From Oscillospiraceae bacterium (GTDB taxonomy: Bacteria; Bacillota; Clostridia; Oscillospirales; Oscillospiraceae): 6,231 nucleotides of DNA. The stretch is from NCBI GenBank assembly GCA_017480395.1, contig JAFVAS010000241.1, forward strand, positions 1 through 6,231, given 5' to 3'. The notes under the pieces were generated by a model. It was not told the DNA's origin, searched no databases, and worked only from the letters and a program-made list of their open reading frames with translations. Position numbers and translations under genes: made by a program. Shown one piece after another: positions 4,689-6,231 of the stretch; the first letter of the stretch is position 1, and every line of letters begins with the position of its first letter.

Positions 4689-5552
4689 TCAGCCCTTGAC
4701 GGCACCGCCGGTCACACCCTCGACATAGTACTTTTGCAGGCACATGAACAGGATGGTCACCGGGATGGCGACGACGACACCGCCGGCGCAGAACATGGTA
4801 TATCGTTGTCCGATCATATCCTGTTGCAGCCAGCTGTACATACCGACGGCCACGTTCATGCCCGCGGAGGTGCCGAAGGAGATGTAGCGGGCCAGCACGA
4901 AGTCGCCCCAGGGGGCCATAAAGGCGGTCAGGATCGTGTAAATGACGATGGGCTTGGCGAGGGGCAGAATGATCTTGTAAAGCACCTGGAGCCGGGTGGC
5001 ACCGTCCACCCGGGCGGCCTCATCCAGGGACTTGGGGATGGTGTCAAAGAAGCCCTTGGACACATAGTAGCCCATGCCGGAGGAGGCCACATAGACCAGG
5101 ATCAGCCCGGGAACGGCGTTGGCCTGGGTCAGGCCCAGATCCTTCAGCACCCGGTAGAGGACGATCATGGCCAGCATGTTGGGGAACATGCCGAGGATGA
5201 GCATGAACCGCATCAGCCCCGCGCGCAGCTTGAAGCGGAACCGGGAGAGGGTGTAGCTCATGCACAGCACGATGATGGTCTGCAGCACGGCGACGGCCAG
5301 CGCGATGATGAACGTATTGAGATACCAGCGCCGGAAGTCGGAGTTCCACAGGGCGATGTAGTTATCCAGCCCCCACTGCTGGGGGATGACATAGCCCACC
5401 TGCCAGGTGGACTCCACCCGGAAGGACTGGAGCAGGATGCACACGAAGGGGATCAGCCAGATGATGGTGATCAGAACCAGCACAATGTGAATGATCGTGT
5501 TGGAGATGGTTCGGGAGGCTTTCAAGCCCATATGACGCTTTTCGTTGTTCAT
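4689..5552 (-). CDS. malG: Maltodextrin ABC transporter permease MalG
   Basis: This is a 287-residue inner-membrane permease subunit of a CUT1 importer, which pairs with MalF to form the translocation channel. There are about six hydrophobic segments, counted in the 288-residue GTG form: near 20-42, 81-103, 114-136, 148-165, 200-215 and 255-275. The cytoplasmic EAA loop that docks on the ATPase is at 179-200 (EAARVDGA, then KIILPLAKP). The C-terminus EGVTGGAVKG is typical of MalG. The start is ambiguous. GTGATG holds a GTG at 5553-5555 and an ATG at 5550-5552, 7 and 10 nt after GAGGAGG (complement of 5563-5569). I prefer ATG, whose first base is the last base of the malF stop (TGATG). With GTG the protein is one residue longer and overlaps malF by 4 nt. 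Either way it is translationally coupled to malF. Maltodextrin specificity is inferred from family resemblance and from the neighbouring GH13 enzyme. Confidence 0.93.
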   Translation of the reverse strand: MNNEKRHMGLKASRTISNTIIHIVLVLITIIWLIPFVCILLQSFRVESTWQVGYVIPQQWGLDNYIALWNSDFRRWYLNTFIIALAVAVLQTIIVLCMSYTLSRFRFKLRAGLMRFMLILGMFPNMLAMIVLYRVLKDLGLTQANAVPGLILVYVASSGMGYYVSKGFFDTIPKSLDEAARVDGATRLQVLYKIILPLAKPIVIYTILTAFMAPWGDFVLARYISFGTSAGMNVAVGMYSWLQQDMIGQRYTMFCAGGVVVAIPVTILFMCLQKYYVEGVTGGAVKG

Positions 5553-6231
5553 CACTGGAAATCCTCCTCATTCTTGATCGAGGGCAGCACGTTGTAGACG
5601 ATCAGCGAGATCACCGCCACCACGAGGAAGACCAGGATGCCGATGACCGAGGCCAGATAGTACTGGGACTCGGCGCCCATGGTGATCTTGAACAGCCAGG
5701 TGATCAGAAGATCCGTATAGCCCACGGAACCCGCCGCGCCGGAGGCCGCCGAGTTGGTGGGGGCGCCGCCGGTGAGCAGATAGATCACGTTGAAGTTGTT
5801 CATATTGCTCGTAAAGCTGGTCAGCAGATAGGGGCCGGTGATGAACAGCATGTAGGGCAGGGTGATCTTGGTGTACTGCTGCCAGGCGTTGGCGCCGTCA
5901 ATGCGGGAGGACTCGTAGAGGTACGCCGGGATGTTCATCAGAATGCCGGTGGCGATGAGCATCAGGTAGGGGATGCCGATCCAGATGTTGATGACGATGA
6001 CCATGATCCGGGCCAGCAGGGGATCATCCCAGAAGGGGATGGCCTGCTGGATCCAGCCCAGGGACAGGAGCAGTCCGTTGACGATGCCGTTCTTGGCGAA
6101 CATCTTGGAAACGTACAAAAGGGAAATGAACTGGGGGATGGCGATGGTCATGACCAGCACGGTGCGCCACAGCTTCTTGAGGCCGATGCCCTTTTTATTG
6201 ATGGCCATGGCCACGAACATGCCCAGGAAGT
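5552..6231 (-). CDS. malF: Maltodextrin ABC transporter permease MalF (5' end outside window)
   Basis: This is the C-terminal 225 residues of a MalF-type CUT1 permease; the frame is open to the window edge, so the N-terminal part is missing. An ATG at 6218-6220 is in frame but internal, since the reading upstream (FLG) continues the membrane domain. Several hydrophobic segments are visible. The EAA-loop equivalent reads ESSRIDGANAW (about 5880-5914), with Ser-Ser in place of Ala-Ala, a common variation in MalF subunits. Next comes NNFNVIYLLTGG (about 5765-5800), a hallmark of maltose/maltodextrin MalF, followed by a Gly/Ala/Ser-rich loop and a last transmembrane segment, ending in a charged tail (KNEEDFQ). 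The stop overlaps the malG start. The substrate-binding lipoprotein and the operon promoter should lie beyond the right edge. Confidence 0.93.
   Translation of the reverse strand, partial: FLGMFVAMAINKKGIGLKKLWRTVLVMTIAIPQFISLLYVSKMFAKNGIVNGLLLSLGWIQQAIPFWDDPLLARIMVIVINIWIGIPYLMLIATGILMNIPAYLYESSRIDGANAWQQYTKITLPYMLFITGPYLLTSFTSNMNNFNVIYLLTGGAPTNSAASGAAGSVGYTDLLITWLFKITMGAESQYYLASVIGILVFLVVAVISLIVYNVLPSIKNEEDFQ
5563..5569 (-). promoter_or_regulatory. Ribosome binding site of malG inside malF
   Basis: GAGGAGG on the minus strand lies within the last codons of malF (Glu-Glu-Asp), 7 nt before a GTG and 10 nt before an ATG. It serves malG and supports coupling of the two permease genes. Confidence 0.7.

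Noticed and set aside
4088..5597. Open frames of 203 and 317 codons on the plus strand opposite the ATPase and malG genes
   Set aside because: They are His/Gly/Asp/Gln-rich low-complexity readings opposite strongly conserved transporter genes, so they are shadow frames.

Overview
The window looks like a GC-rich Firmicute of the Clostridia, probably an Oscillospiraceae-type gut bacterium. This is inferred from strong AAGGAGG-type ribosome binding sites, moderately GC-rich codons, AT-rich promoters with near-consensus TATAAT boxes, and the protein families present; no ribosomal or other marker gene confirms it. The window splits at about position 1388 into an accessory left part and a metabolic right part.

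Left part (1-1388): this looks like the right-hand end of an integrated mobile element. A sigma-A-like promoter, overlapped by CACAGATA-type repeats, drives a two-gene cassette: a 66-residue ribbon-helix-helix (RHH) protein and, overlapping it by 4 nt (ATGA), a 221-residue Fic-fold protein. The arrangement is that of a toxin-antitoxin module with an autorepressing antitoxin. The Fic motif is unusual: it reads QLFWDGNKRT, with Gln at the catalytic His position and a Doc-like Lys in the anion-binding loop. A strong hairpin follows the fic gene. About 300 bp without a credible gene come next, containing three copies of AACCCCAGAC. They are followed by a 45-nt fragment matching the 3' part of a tRNA-Thr(GGT), from anticodon loop to CCA, with no matching 5' half, and then that tRNA's own rho-independent terminator. 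This is the usual signature of an attachment site left by a tyrosine-recombinase element inserted in a tRNA 3' end. The intact tRNA copy and the integrase would lie upstream of this window.

Right part (1389-6231): this is a maltodextrin utilisation locus. On the plus strand, behind a TTGACC-18-TATAAT promoter, lies a 632-residue cytoplasmic GH13 enzyme of the neopullulanase / cyclomaltodextrinase / alpha-glucosidase type. Convergent to it, on the minus strand, is the end of an ABC importer operon: malF (5' end outside the window), malG, and an MsmX/UgpC-type ATPase. A 13-bp hairpin between the converging genes probably terminates both. The importer would bring in maltodextrins through MalFG powered by the ATPase, and the GH13 enzyme would hydrolyse them inside the cell. 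The substrate-binding protein is expected upstream of malF, beyond the right edge.

The most notable signals are the RHH-Fic cassette with its degenerate catalytic motif, a possible eight-residue leader ORF over the RHH gene's ribosome binding site, and the tRNA-derived junction with nearby direct repeats.
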